DNA of 64,000 bases from Echinococcus granulosus (taxonomy: Eukaryota > Platyhelminthes > Cestoda > Cyclophyllidea > Taeniidae): NCBI RefSeq assembly GCF_000524195.1, contig NW_020170388.1, forward strand, positions 1,571,262 through 1,635,261, written 5' to 3'. The notes below the pieces were generated by a model. It did not search any database. It worked only from the letters and a program-made list of their open reading frames with translations, and had not been told where the DNA came from. Shown here in pieces: positions 10,870-24,730 of the stretch (positions are counted from its first letter, which is position 1; each line of letters starts with the position of its first letter). Position numbers and translations under genes: made by a program.

Positions 10870-13800
10870 CTACGTAGCCCCCCCCCCGCTGCCGAAACGA
10901 GAATTAAGCAACCAACCCATTAAAACAGAGTACTGACCGCTGAAGAAATCGCAAATATTTAAAAGGACACATACACTCCCATTTGTTTACAATTGAGCTA
11001 TTAAACAAAGGCTGATTTTTGGTTGGAAATCAATTTTCCATAATTTTGATACGCTTCCACCAATGAAAATCCAATTGTGACTTTTGTCGAAATCGCATCA
11101 CAATTAGAAGCCCTGACCACTTTATTAATAAGATTCTGTTCCAATGGATATTAATTTTTCGAGAATAAAAGGAAGGAAATTTATTAGCATGTGACAGTCT
11201 AATTAGATATAGGGCAAAGGTTAAACTGGGCCCTTGGTTAGTGAGCTGGCCGAAATAACACGCAGCTACGTGCGGTGTAGACAAAACACACCGGGAAATA
11301 GACCGGCGAATTACCTCCTAGGCTGGTCGTTTTGGCGATCGTGTGAATTATTAATAAGACCCGTGTGGTATGTGGGTGGCATTCGGAGGAGCCAAATCAC
11401 CCTCCTTACATGGGGCTTGTATTTTTCAAGGCGGTGTTTATTAGTCTGCTTTCCCTACTATGTTTTGTGTTAGTGTAATAAGGAACTACTCCACACAAAT
11501 GTTTTTTAGCAAATTAAGAAAGGTGTCTGAGGCATGTCATGGTTAATGTTTGGATATACAAAACCTGGACTTAATGGTGTGTTAGAGAGACCGAGAAGCC
11601 GCCACAAGATAAATAGGGCTACGTAACAAAATCGCTTTTATAATTAATTCTAACAAACACCATTCTCCGTTAGATGATATGATTAGGCAATCTTTAAGTG
11701 AAATCTGAAAAATGCCTTATTGTTGGACTTTTAGCAAGATGCGTTACAACTGACAACTAACATTATTGGCTCTTGATTGACTTATGCAAGAAGTGACACA
11801 AAATGCATGATTTCCTTATTATAACTACGATGTATTACTATTTCCTAAGGAATGGTTAAAAAGTGCTAATTTTGGCGAAAAAAGCCCTTGTTTTTTGTTT
11901 GGCACCGCATTAAGTCCACAACAACAAGGGAGGGCCCTAAATCAACTCCAATTAGATCAACTTTGATTTTGGCTTTGTCTTGTTCAATCCAAAAAACTAG
12001 GTTTGTGATGGTAAATAAAAATTGCTACATTTCAACCTCACGTTCTGACGAAACTAATCAAAATGCTAGAAAATCTGCTCTGTTTTGGGGGATCTTTAAC
12101 GCATTTATGCGTTGCATTTACATGACGTAGGTTTTTTTCACCTCATGGTAAATGGTTGCAAAAACTCGACCAGGCTTAAAAGAACAAGATGCGTGTCAAA
12201 TATTCGTGATCTGAGGATGACTACATCCTTTATTTGTCAAGTAGCACTGCTTTTTTCTCAGTTGTGCTGATCCAGATCTACTGCGCTCTACGAATCTGCT
12301 GGTAGACACCACTGCTAAGGGACGAACAAAACTTTACCATCCTTTACGATTTCAAATACTACAGTAAGAGTTCATTTATTTTAGCTTAGTAAACTTTTTG
12401 ATAAAAGGAATCAAATGAAGATGCGTCAGCACGTCGAGAGTCTACAAACTAAGACCAGTTCTCTAAGCAGAATGATGAAGCAACTGATTTCACCGAAATC
12501 CACATGTTGTATTTTAATCGAATAAAGTGATCAGACAGTGATTCAGTTACTGTCTTTGAGTTTCCTACGCTCAGCTAACTTAGACAAATGTGGAATCCTT
12601 GCCAGGCATTTGCAATTCACATAACATTTCCCGACTGTTCGCATCTACCCGCTATTTATTGCTTGCATAATAAATGACAACCTTCTATCGGGCGTAAAAC
12701 TAATGCTGTTTTGAATTTGGCTCTCAAAGTTTATCGGAGAAGTCCGTGCTCCTTTTTATAAAGCAGAGAAGATGGCGCTCGAATCAAGGACTGGACTTAT
12801 GGGTAAACTTCAAAACCAACCGACGATTCCTCATTCTTCTACCAATTATTCTAGTTCGCATTCCAGATGGCAGATGGATTCGCCAAGTAACCTTTTACTG
12901 TTCATTTTATGCCATTTGGAGAGTTTTTACAGCTAAACCTACCTTTAAACTGAATTAAAACTAGAATCTGAATTTGTAAGCCTAGACACAGACACGTAGA
13001 GTTTGTACTAATACTCGTTTTTTATTTTTGGAAACACAATAATGTGATTGAGTGGAAACCTTGGGCCACTCTTTCTTCTCTTGTCAAAATGCCTGAGTCG
13101 GCCTTGGTGGAAGCATAACTGTGGGTATTTCACGTCTTTCTTTTATGACAAATCTCGTCAGACACGAAGGTCATAAAATGTCTTTCCTTAGTCCTGGTCT
13201 GACCAATCCCGAAGTAAATGAATTTCCCGAAGGTCAGTTTGTTTTTAGTTTATAAATAGATAAATTAAACAAGAAAAATATTCATTTTATGCATATCCGA
13301 ATTAGCCAATTTGTCACCTTTATAAAGCGGACTCATTTCTGTGCAGTGTGTGGAGAAACGAAAGACAGTGAGGAATAAGTTAGCTCTACTGCTACACCCA
13401 GATAATTGCTGGTTCTCAATTGTGACTGCACATGTCAGTATTTGTTCTCACTTTGACCCTGAATTTAGGTCCGCTTAGTCCCATTGTGTTTTGGTAAAAT
13501 GATCCATTATTTCCGTCAAAACCAAAGTCAATGGAAACAGCCTCACTCCTGAGGACCGTCCATTATATAGCAGGTTGAGACAATGGTCAACAGGCTTGAA
13601 CGAATCGGAACAGATTCAATCCTAAAGAGAAGCGTTTTTCTGTCCTGGGGAAATTACATGAGGACATTAAGTGGAAATGAACTGATCCAATGAGGGATTT
13701 GTTTCCCCATGACTTTTGCCAGTTTATTCTAGGTTTAAGATGGAATTAAGGAAAATGCTTCCTCTCTTCCACGTTGATAATTCCATTTTAAAAGTAGCAG

Positions 13801-15739
13801 TTCTTTTTTTCTTGATCAAGAATTTTTGTATATCACGGACAATTCGATTTATTAAAAAGACAACTTTTCATGCGTTTTTGAAAAGCAGAAAGGATATTAT
13901 TAAAATAGAATTTAATATCGCCCACAAACTTCCTCTATCCAAGTAAATGGGTGGAGAATTGCTTCAGGGTTTCGTCGTATTTGGCCAAAATATTCAAAAA
14001 ATCATCATTTTAGCAGTTTATATCCAGCAAACTTTATATAGACCTCAATATTTTTTTGAATATTTTTTGTGGTATTTTTACTATTCCGTCATCTGAAGGT
14101 GTAGGAGTAACCATGGCTCCCCTACTTTTCCCTTTCCTTCATTCCATTTTATTAGCACAAAACCATTGTTATCGTGTACCAAAACAAAAGCAAAAAATGC
14201 ATGCATTTATCTAGTTTGCTGTGAGATATGCGATTGTTTTTAAAAGTCGAAAGGCATAAATAACCTGTGGGAAGCTGCTAATCTTTTCTCTCGACAGCAT
14301 GATTCCACCAACGTCAAGACTTCCTACAACCTATGCATTATTTACTGCAGCGGAGCGGCCTTCTTTGGTCTTTTTTGATATTGTTTACTACAAATTACTC
14401 ATAAATGAGTTGTGGGGCATGGTGACTCCCGGTGTTGCCATGTTGACAAGACTTTAAGACGATCCTTGTAAAGTAATTACATGCATTTAAAATTGGATGA
14501 ATTTTGTGTGATACTACTAAAATAAGTGAAAAAAACGAGTAATTATATAATGCCATTGATATGTATAACTCTGATCTCTCATTGGCTATTTGTGTACCAG
14601 CAAGTAAGAAGTTACTCCTGCCTCTTCGTCTGCTTAGATTTGAAAAGACTCAATTGTCCATTCCCAAATTTGATTGCTCTGATGATAACAATCTAGGAAG
14701 CAATTTGTTCAAGCGTTCCAAGTACAAAAGATCCTGCTGCCACCATTTCTTTGAAATTCTAGTTACCTTCAAGGGCGTCTTTTAAGTGACGAAGAAGCAA
14801 AAAGTTGTACTGAATGGTGTTATCCGTTAATTGATTAAAATATGTAATTCAACATATTAAAGTCGTTTACACTCCGATTTGGCTCAGTTGAAGGCATGTA
14901 AACAAATTGCTCTTAGAAGTTCGTGAATTTCCTGCCAAGAAGCCAAAAGACATGAATTTTCAAGATCGCAGATCCATTTGGTGGGTCCTTGTGTGGAACT
15001 TATTAATTACGTCCAATTTTCTCCTGAAGGCGCTATGAAATGAGAGGTGCCTTTATTATGAACGTCCGGAATCGTGGCATTCGCCATCGAGGCATTGGCT
15101 AACGTCTAGAATTAAGAGTGGGTTGCGTAAACCTCTACGCATCATTGTGTATAGTTAAAGCAAGACCTCTTCCGCTAAATTTCATTTGCTATATTTTTAA
15201 CTTCGCCCTCTTTCCATTAGCCTTCGCAACAGCACTCCAGGGGAAAAATCAGCAGTTGGATAGGATCAAAGATCGTGGAGTGAGGTTCCATCACGGCAGT
15301 CAACTCCAGAAGTAGTAATATTTTGGTGAAAATTATCTGCCATGCCCTATTCACACATTTAATTGCTCAAGGACAGACTATGTCGTAAAGAAGCCGCATT
15401 TTTTCCAAGGGATAAAGTTCTCAAGAGGCTTTGTTCATAATCTGGACCTGTCTATTATGTATTTACTCAATATCTCTTTCTGATTCTATTCCTCCCAATT
15501 GCATAACAATTTTAAGGCTTCTCAACTGTCCCTCTAAAGTATTCACAGATCCCTGTTAAATCATTTGATTCCATTCATTTTGATCTGCTCAATCTGAGTA
15601 TCAATTTGTTCTCTAAACCATCAATTTGCGGTGGTTGGCAAATGTTTGCAATAGATGTTTCAGCTTTTCCATAGTTCCCACCTCGTTAAGACGGGGTTTA
15701 ACGCGTGGTGACAGTTTAGGCTTGCAATAAATTAGACTG
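10870..15739. other. non-coding stretch
   Basis: AT-rich DNA with short open frames only and no recognisable domain. A short C run lies at about 10878-10886. I looked for GluN1 amino-terminal-domain exons and found none that I could defend. Confidence 0.4.
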
Positions 15740-15949
15740 TCAGAGATAACTTGCCACGTTGCTACCAAATTTAGTCTCTGGGCCTACTTCTTGATACACG
15801 ACAAAAAAGTGCGGGATCTGGTGGCATAGATGACACGGGCGGAGCTCCACGCCAACAACATGGTAGCCGGAATGTGAAATAACCACTCTTGCACTGCATA
15901 TTGAAGCTCCATCGAATGAAAGTTCATCTAACTTCTGGAAGGATGTCAT
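15740..15949 (-). other. candidate minus-strand coding fragment, unidentified
   Basis: A 69-codon frame with balanced amino-acid composition, locally GC-richer than its flanks, containing two closely spaced Cys/His pairs (CHLCHQIPH). It has no clear family match and no strong splice sites. It could be an exon or a decayed mobile-element fragment. Confidence 0.15.
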
Positions 15950-18900
15950 ACAAAAGACTGTAGTGAGAGCTGTTGGTTATTATTCCTTCACTGCACCCAC
16001 ATAAATGAAAAACTTGTTAATGATATCATTTATTGTCACCGTGTTACCCCTGAAGATTAATAAAAAGCGTAAGTGGAAAGAATAGTCCGTTGGAAGGTCG
16101 TATTGTTTTACTAAATATTGCTACATTTAGAATGGCATAAAACAATGTCAGATTTTCCCTTTCTAGCCTAATATTGCTCCACCCATCATCAAAAACGGGA
16201 GTGGTTCAAGTTAACAGAAGAGGGAATCCTTTCAGGGGACCGAAAGCCAGTAAGCGCATGTGTTTAATCCATGTCAAGGTGAGGTGAGAGATGGGACCGA
16301 GTAATTTTGAGAATAAGGCCCACTGGCACTGACTCACATACCCAAATACGCCAACAAGCTTATCGAGTGTCCCCTTCATGAGGATGTGTGGGTGTGTTTG
16401 TAACTTTTCGTGGCTGACATAAATCATACAGGCCACACCATCTTCCCCCTCCCGAACAGCTTTCCACACTGTGTGGTAGCATTCACACAGTAGAGGGACG
16501 GTGGGAGGTAGGGGAAGAGGGGAAGGGAAATTCAATTTTCACCACCAAATCCTTCCACTCATCACCTGTCTTGCGCAAGTGGGAGGGAGTCTTTTTAAGT
16601 AAGACTTTAAAGGTGGAAGTCGCACCCCTAAGTAGAACACCTCACTTATTCTGGCAATGATTTGGCTACACTGTGTGTTAACATGAGCGCTAACAGTGCA
16701 GGCTACGGTTGTCATGACTATCTGTTTTGGTAAAGGGTGACTCAGGATACAATCAACTTCATTTAAGGCTACCTATTTATAAAATTACTGGTCGCTCTAA
16801 GTTTAACTACCTATTTGGTAATTTAATTTTTGGAGGGTAGCGTGCAGAGACCTGTCAAGACATCTAGGTTTCCCATTTTCTGTAGAAAAAATTGCCGACT
16901 CACAGTAAAGGCTTTAATTTTTTTTCAAATATCTACCTGACCATTTACGCAATTGGAGGATAAGACAACTTTTTATAAGGGACTCACTAGCAGAAATTTG
17001 GGCTCCCAGGCGAGCCTTTTGAATCAGTTCCACGATGCACATGTAGGACGGCATTCAAAGAAGAAATTATTTATGCCTGTTTTAGTGGGAAGGCTCTGGG
17101 CACAACCACATATTTTGGCATTTGGAGGATATCTTCTATTCTTTTGAAGGTTTTACTCTGTAAAAGAGATTAGTTTTTATGGTAGAGGAGAATGCTGAAG
17201 TGACCGGCCAAACTCTAACTTAAATAGATGCTCCATGGCTTCTTTGTTTGTCTGTCCTAGGTCTTATTTACCTCGGTTCATGAAAAACTTTCATAGTTTT
17301 ATTTTCTTAAATGGTAAGGTGCGTTTAATAAGCGGTTTGGGTGTGAGACTATGTTTAACGGATCAACGATTAGGTACCTTAAAAAACCAAATTTTTACAC
17401 ACTTTTTTAGTTTTAAAAACGAAGTGACTGTTTGAAGCAGAAATTATTACCATTCACTAATTCTCGCTCATTTTTACGTGAATGTTGTTTCAAATACAAA
17501 ATCTGTAATATTATTTTCATTATTCTTCTAAACACCGAAAAAGTGAATGGGAGAATTCGCAACACCCCATTCAGACTTACAACTCCCCACGCACCAGATT
17601 TAAGATATAGTTGATGAAGCAGACTACTGATTTAAGTAGTTACCAGGGTTTTGTTGATTTATGTCCGCAAGGCTTCAAATATCTTAGCGCCGCTACTATT
17701 CGACCCCTACTAGGAGCGAATAGATATCCTAGAAAAAATCGCTAAAGGCTCGGGGCTGGCGCCTGAACTTTGTACAAGCGATTAAAGCAGGGGTGACGTC
17801 GAGGGCCACCCAGGCGCAGCACAACAATTCCTTAACGCAATGTGACTCGGTGACACCATTTGCATTCAAAGGAGGGGGTTAAAAATGTCATTAGAATGGT
17901 GACGGTTTGCGTCGTCACGACGGGGAAGAGAGGTGAAGACTGGAGGGGGGTGATGCCAGTTGCAAGACTGTACACTTTTTAAGTCCTACCTACCGCGTGC
18001 CCTAGTTGCTAATTTTTGGGGGTGGGAAGGTGCGGGGGACAAGGAGGGGGGATAGGCGACGTCACAATATTTGTATCGACTGCCGCGTGGATTTTTTCCC
18101 CTGGAAAAAGACAGGGTCCCTTGTGATTTATACCTATATCCTGTTTCGAAACTAGTTTTTTGATGGGAGAAATTAACACACTGGCTACTTTTTGTTCGTT
18201 AACTTGAGAACGATAAACAAATTATTGGTGCAGTTACTAAGTCACCACTTCTAGCCGACAGAAGGGCGGTTTGTTGGATTCTCTTGTCAAATATGAACTA
18301 GCTCAATTCGTGTTTACTCAAAGTCTCTAAGATCAACGCCTTCAGTTTTGTCCATAAGCTACGCTAATGTACGAATTTTTTCATTTCCACAAAGTACTCA
18401 GATTAATCAATTGCATTATCCAGTGAAGAAAGTTTTCAGTTTAACTCATCTGTTCAGACGGTTGACCTGCAAAGTCAAGAGATGTCAAACTCCAAAATAG
18501 AGCCAAGCTATTCAAACCTCCCTAACTATTTATATCTTGGGTGTACTGCTAGGTACCAATTATACCAATTATATCTCTTTGAATTCATTCCTACTAATAA
18601 TGAATTTGATACTGGGGAAAATCGAGGTTGAATTCGGCTGTCATACTTTTAGGTAACCAATCAAAATTAACCTAGAGATGAAAAAACGGGCAAACTTTAC
18701 GCCATTTCTAACTTTTGATTAATTTAAAGGCGTAATGAGATTGGAATCAAATGATAAGGAATTAGGGCTTATCTATCTCATCCAAGTTAACATTACTTCC
18801 TCCTTACCCTCTACATAAAACTTACACAAAGGAAATTTTTGGAATCGGTAAATGAAACATTTGTTCAGAACAAGTCCATAAATGCACGGTTGTAGTTGCT

Positions 18901-20015
18901 AAGTCATCGGCACAATTGTGCTGTTATACGTATACCGAACTGTTAAATCAGTGTTTTGTGGTGTAGACAGCCTCGTTGTATCGTAGATGATGTGTTAAGC
19001 TAGAATTTTTCGGATCAGAATAACTCGAGTAAACAAAATGAAAAATATGTAATTAAAATACTTGAAGGATATGAAGTGTCCATTTTTTGACCTTTTTTAG
19101 CCTTCACTTTAAAATTTTAAATAGAGTCCTGTTTTAGGTTGCAGAATTTGGATTTCTTATAATGGCTACTTTGTTCCACTAGTGGGAGTTTATGACAAGC
19201 GTCACATATATGGGACACGTGAACTTTGTCAGCTCAATTGTACTAAGTAGTATTTAAAATGGGCAAATCAATCCCAAAACAATGCAAGTAATTCAAATGT
19301 TATCCATCTGAGGGTAAATGCTGCCGAAATGGTCAGTTTGGCAACGCAAATTTTGGTCTAGTAATGGAACAGTAAAATTACTGAGCCGGAAGTGAACGTG
19401 TAAAATTAGCTAACTTTTCAAAGTTAAGTACTCAATTGCAAAATCGCTCATATTTTCTGAGTAAATACACTTTTCATGCACTTGGTGCAATTTTTTTTTG
19501 CCATGGGACACCTAAATGGAGCCTATCAATCACCAATAAGCTGCAGGAGTTTTTCATCTCTCCGCCCAAAGCGCATTCCTTAGCAAGAGGTCTTGTGGGA
19601 GTTAAACTTTTAAATTTAGTACCCGCTAGTTACACTAATTAACTCTCGGTGTAGTAAAATCTGTAGAGAAGTTCCTAATGGTGCCTTTGTGCTCTTTTTG
19701 AGAACACAAACTTTAACTTTACCACTACTTTCTTTTCCTCCTAGTCTAATAGATTTCAGGTTGTCTCCTCTTCGGAGAACAAGCAGGAATCCATGCTAGT
19801 ACAGTCCATCCTTGATTGATCGGAGAGGAGGGTACCTAGCCAGGATTAAGATATTTTACCAGCTAAATTAGTGCAAACGGCGACGAATCTTCTTTCAATT
19901 TCTCCATCTTTAAAAGCTGTAGGATGCATTTTAACATCATCAGTGGAAGAATTTATTAGTTCCACAAATTCATTTGAAGTAGAGGCAGGAAGCTGTCATT
20001 TATGGGTTCCAATTC
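15950..20015. other. non-coding stretch
   Basis: Contains a 109-codon minus-strand frame at 16206-16535 without recognisable domains, a GC-richer G-run patch at about 17690-18120, and a CACATATATG motif near 19200 resembling the palindromes at 1921 and 2283. No supported gene. Confidence 0.4.
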
Positions 20016-20237
20016 TTGTTCAGAAGTAAAAAACCAAAACGAAACGCATCCTTAAGAGTGGATTTAAATACATTTAAACTGGTCCATCCTAATTGGACAG
20101 ATAAGCGTGCTACTGACGGGCAAATGGCCATTAAAGTTAAGGAAAGGGAACTTTTAGGAAATCATGTTCCCCTGTCCACTTTAGTGGAACACTACTCGAG
20201 ATGGATTATTGACATCTGTCAAAAGAACTGGACGTGA
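20016..20237 (+). other. candidate plus-strand exon, unidentified
   Basis: A 73-codon frame whose start overlaps a good-looking acceptor (ATTCTTGTTCAG, AG near 20021) and which ends at a stop. The translation is lysine-rich then mixed (PNWTDKRATDGQMAIKVKER). I compared it mentally with the end of the GluN1 amino-terminal domain and saw no convincing match. If an exon, it would be terminal. Confidence 0.15.
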
Positions 20238-23200
20238 GAAAGGGTCGGAGTGGAGGCGTGACACCTCTCACCGTGGGAACGCATGCGTGCATATGACCCC
20301 CTTTTGATAGCACTGACTGACAGACCTCTCGACCCAGAGGATGCGGCGTTTTTTGGTCAGTATCGGGAGATGCGACTCTGACCAATTTAGTGGACTGTTT
20401 ATTGATACACCTTGTCCCAAAACTATTGCAAGCTATTTAATGATTGATTGGAGGGTGGAGGGGGGGGAGAAGAGAGGGGCGAGGGGAAAATGAGAAACAG
20501 GGGGATAGACTTAGGTTCTTACCCAGTTTTTTGGATTCGAAGGATGTCTAACCACTCACGTATACCATTCTGTTGACTGCGGAAAGGTTTTTTTTTTCAC
20601 GTTATTTGCCCTTATAAAGTGTTTTTTCCTTATCTACTGAAACAAGCTTCTGCAGGATAATTTTAAATTTTAGCTCTTAACACACAAATAACTCAGTTTG
20701 AAAAAGGATTCGGGAGCCATATGAGCATTCAAACACCAAATTTGTCCAACAGCAAGCAGGGAAAACTGACAGGTCAGATTAAAAGTTATGTTGTCTATTT
20801 GTAGAAGAAAAAGCTGCATTTCTTCCAGTGGCTTTAATTTTTATTTCCTAGGGATATGGAGGGCGACCCTGGTGATTTTTCCATTCACTTTTATGATTAA
20901 ATTCAATCTAAAATGGGTAATTTTAGCACTTGTCTATCAAATTGTAACAATAACAAACCCAAAATCTACTTGCGATTTACGTCGGTTTTACCATCTCCTT
21001 CCGGTTACCAACCATTTTCTAATTTGCATTTGATTACTTAAACAATCAAGAAAGAATACCTTCTGCTTAATCAGCTTAGAAAGATATCTTGGTTGACTTT
21101 TTGAGTGCTTTCATTCTAATGCGGATAGGTTTATTTTTTTCCCTTCAAGCCTGGTAGAGCTTTATTGCAGACCATCATACAGAAGTCGAGATGAAGGAAG
21201 CTATCAAAAGTCAAAAAGGCATTCATCGCCTTTCCTTTCTCTTAAGAGTCTTTGCGGTTTTAAGCATCCATAGTTGACTTTCCTTTTCGGTCACGTCCAG
21301 CTGTTAGCTAGCCGACAATATCTAAAGTGCTGCTCATTTCAATGGAAGTCCACTTCCTCCACTGCCAACCATGTATCCCTCAACTTAATCTTTAAAGATC
21401 CTATTAAACAAACGAGTGTGGAATCACTTTTACTGCGAGCACTTAGGGGGCTTGGCTATTTAAAATTACCGGTGCGGCGCCATATCATCAAGATGGTGAC
21501 CGTGAAGTGGGGATTGAGGTGTATGCACGGTTGAATACGAAAAGGCCAAATATCACTTTGATGCTCAAGCACTTGAATTAGCATTTGATGAGGCTTTTTT
21601 ATTGTGCTGTGTAAATGTATGCTAATTACCTAAGTAGTCAACAAAGAGGAGGAAGTTTTTTCTGCTGAAAGGTATCCAAAATATCTGCTTCGAGTACTTG
21701 AGTGTCTTGAGAATTTGCATAAAATCGTGTAAACACTGCTTTTACCTTATTTAAAAGATTTTTCGTTTTACTTTAGGTGAGTTACTTAGTATTGCATTTT
21801 GGAAGGAATAAAAAGTGGATGATATTAGAAGGAGGAGGAAAAAATCACAATCTTTGTTCCATTTTAACCCCGGCCTAAATTGAAAAGAGTTGGGTTACCG
21901 TGGCTTGGCACTTAATGCTCGGCGGTATTCAGCGCTTGGCCACAACTTTTAAGTGGTAATGAAGATGCGGTGAGCAAAAGTAAAACTTCACATCTTGCTG
22001 AGTCACGGGAAAGGTGTTTTTTGTGTTCATGGGAAGCTGACCTCTTTTAGCCCAACAAAAGGCGCCAATAAACTAATGGAGATAAGGCTACAATTCCATG
22101 AATTCGCTTTCATGTGGAAAATGTGGAAATCAGCAATAAAATTGCGACGCATAAGACACAAGTTTACCTTTAGTGCACCTAAAGAATGAAAAATTAGTCG
22201 TAGAGGCGATGCGAATAGGCACCAGTATAGCAGTCGAATGTTTAGCTTGAAGAGACAGCCTCTAGATGGCATTTGTCAGGCATACCTATGATATATCTTT
22301 ACATAGTCAGTAAAGAGTTGAGTAGCTAGACGTGCGGCTTTAAATTTGAAAGCGGACAATTCCATCTATCTGCATAAAACCACCTTTTAGGTAAAAGCGT
22401 TATAAAATAAGGTGGCAGAACTGGGGTGAAATTTACTTTCGACTCGTTTTTTCTCCCTTTAGCGATAGTCGAATCTTCACAACTAAAGACAATGTAATAG
22501 GCCTCCTCTTCCAACCCCGAATCCTTCGTGTATGGTTGTGCAATGTGATATTTTTTAAGACTGCTGTATCTATACTTCACTTTTTCGACCACACCTTTCG
22601 TCAATCCTACATTTTCTCTCTTGAATAAACCACAATCTATTGAATCTAGTGATCATTAAAGTGATGTAGTCTGCTCCTCCTTCCATTAATTAAAGTGACT
22701 GCTCGTCAAAATGCCTCCTCCGGTCACCTCACCACCTCCTAAGTATGACACAAATAGCAGTTTTTTTTCCAAAATTCACCAATAACCCCAGCTTTATGCA
22801 TCCATCCAGACATTTCGGTATTTCGGTAAAGCCACCAAGTCCATTAGTCACCGATGCTTGATTGTCAGCCGTTGCCCCCTCACGCAAGGATGTGTGATGT
22901 GAGAGCCTACGGAATCATTCACAAATCCCCCTTAAAACCAACTCCCAATTGCAGATCTCGAGCCTGAAAAACATGGGTGAAAACAGCTTGTCAAGCGTGG
23001 CTATGGCGAAAACAATTTTTCCTGCCAACCTTAAAAAAATGAAGGCGTGGGCGAGGTGGTGAATTTGTGTCGCGTACACTCAACCCTCTTACTCACGTCG
23101 CTTTGATGACAACGATGAGAAATGAGGATGGCGATAATCACCACTGCAACTCAATCCAACCCTTCACTTTCACCATCGTCTCACGCAGACAGCGTCCCTT

Positions 23201-24419
23201 GTCGGCACCTTAGAGACCGATGGTGATAAGTGGGTGAACAAGTAACTGCTTATTTAAGCAGGCTATTCGGTGTGTAGAGGAATAGATTAACAACTCGACT
23301 GCCCCTATTTTATTTTATAAGCGGGGACGGTAAAGGAACCGCTTTTGATTGATAGCTGACATCATGTGTATCTGTTGGACGTGTTTATGGAAAAGTGACA
23401 ACTTGAAGCCAGCAACAGTTTGATAATCCATCAATCTTTTGTACTGCCTTCTCACATATTGTGTGAGAGTAATCCACAAAATATTAAAGTGAAATGATTA
23501 TTTTCTGTAATTTTGACATTTAACGCTTGTCTTCTTACTGCAGACATATCGATGCACCGTCGAAATGCTTAAACATTCTAAGGGTTGATTTATTCAGGAA
23601 ATTAATACCATTTTTGCGGAAGATGATTTAATGGTAGAAATTAGTAAGAAAGGTCATTAAAATTCATTTTTACTTACCGGATTTCACAATTTTCGTCTGT
23701 CATAAACTTCTAACCATTTGACTTTACACGTTTTGAAAGTGCTGCCAAGGTTTGCATGCCCTGATAGCAATTATAAAATCCTTTTTTACCCTTTAAAGGT
23801 ATTTTTTGCCTGAGCTGCCAATCATTATTAAAAAACTGCCATCTTTATCTTGACTTTCGACTCACAAATGCCTTGGCAGTTGGATGCTTCCGAGCAATTA
23901 AAAAAAGCGAAATATTTACTCTTGATAGCATATAAATCAGTTTTTTGAGGCCAAGTAGTGACGAATGAACTGATTAGGCTCACAATTAAGTCATTTTCAT
24001 AGTTCTAAATATAGACTTGCCAGTTTTATGTTTCAAACTATCAGGGGGAGGGAGCCAGTTAAGCAGAGCTGAGAAGATGACTCAAATGTGGCTGTAGTCT
24101 AAACAGTCATGACGACACTACAAGGCGTGTCACTTTCGAAGCAGGTCTACAATCAACACATAAAGGGGACGGGTGGTGGTATGATTGGATATTTTGTTAC
24201 CAATCAAAAGACGTAGACAAATATGCAGCTAAAAGAGCTGTCACTCTGGTTCATTTACTTAAGGGTTTTTCTTCATCAGCTTAGCATTACTTTGTACTCA
24301 AAATAAATTGTAATTAAATGAGGTATTTGCATCCTCTGTGTAAGTAGAAACAGGGAACCAATTACAAGGCAAAGATAGTCCAAAATGCTCACATTAACTC
24401 ATTGTTATCGCCTCTATAG
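20238..24419. other. non-coding stretch upstream of the first recognised GluN1 exon
   Basis: Probably intron sequence of the GluN1 gene, because the exon starting at 24420 begins inside a codon and so must be preceded by an intron. No upstream coding exon is recognised. A GC-richer patch at about 22680-23340 was read in three plus frames and is broken by stops. Confidence 0.45.
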
Positions 24420-24730
24420 GTAAGGTGACCGAGTACTGTTGCTACGGCTACTGCATCGACCTCCTTCGCCGGTTGGCTAACCGCACGGGTTCGCATGAGA
24501 ACCCAACTTCCTTCACTTATGAGTTGCATTTAGTTGGAGATGGACAAATGGGTGAGGAGCGTGTGGTTGCAATGAATGAGACTAAAGTCTGGACAGGGAT
24601 CGTCGGTGAGCTGACTACTGGCATGGCTGATCTCTCCGTCGCCCCGATGACCATAACCCCAGAAAGGGTTACAAGGCTGGAGTTTACAAAACCCTTTAAG
24701 TACCTCGGAATTACCATCCTCATAAAGAGG
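24420..24730 (+). CDS. GRIN1: GluN1 exon a: late S1 ligand-binding lobe
   Basis: Acceptor CCTCTATAG ends at 24419; donor GTAAGT starts at 24731. The exon opens with the last two bases of a split codon (phase 1), then reads [15 protein letters not shown], the start of the conserved CYGxCIDLL block. It runs through [16 protein letters not shown] and ends ITILIKR in phase 0. The Pro, Thr and Arg of APMTITPER align with residues that bind the glycine carboxylate in vertebrate GluN1. Confidence 0.94.

Noticed and set aside
16206..16535. 109-codon minus-strand frame
   Set aside because: No recognisable domain or good splice sites; may be chance in a slightly GC-richer patch.
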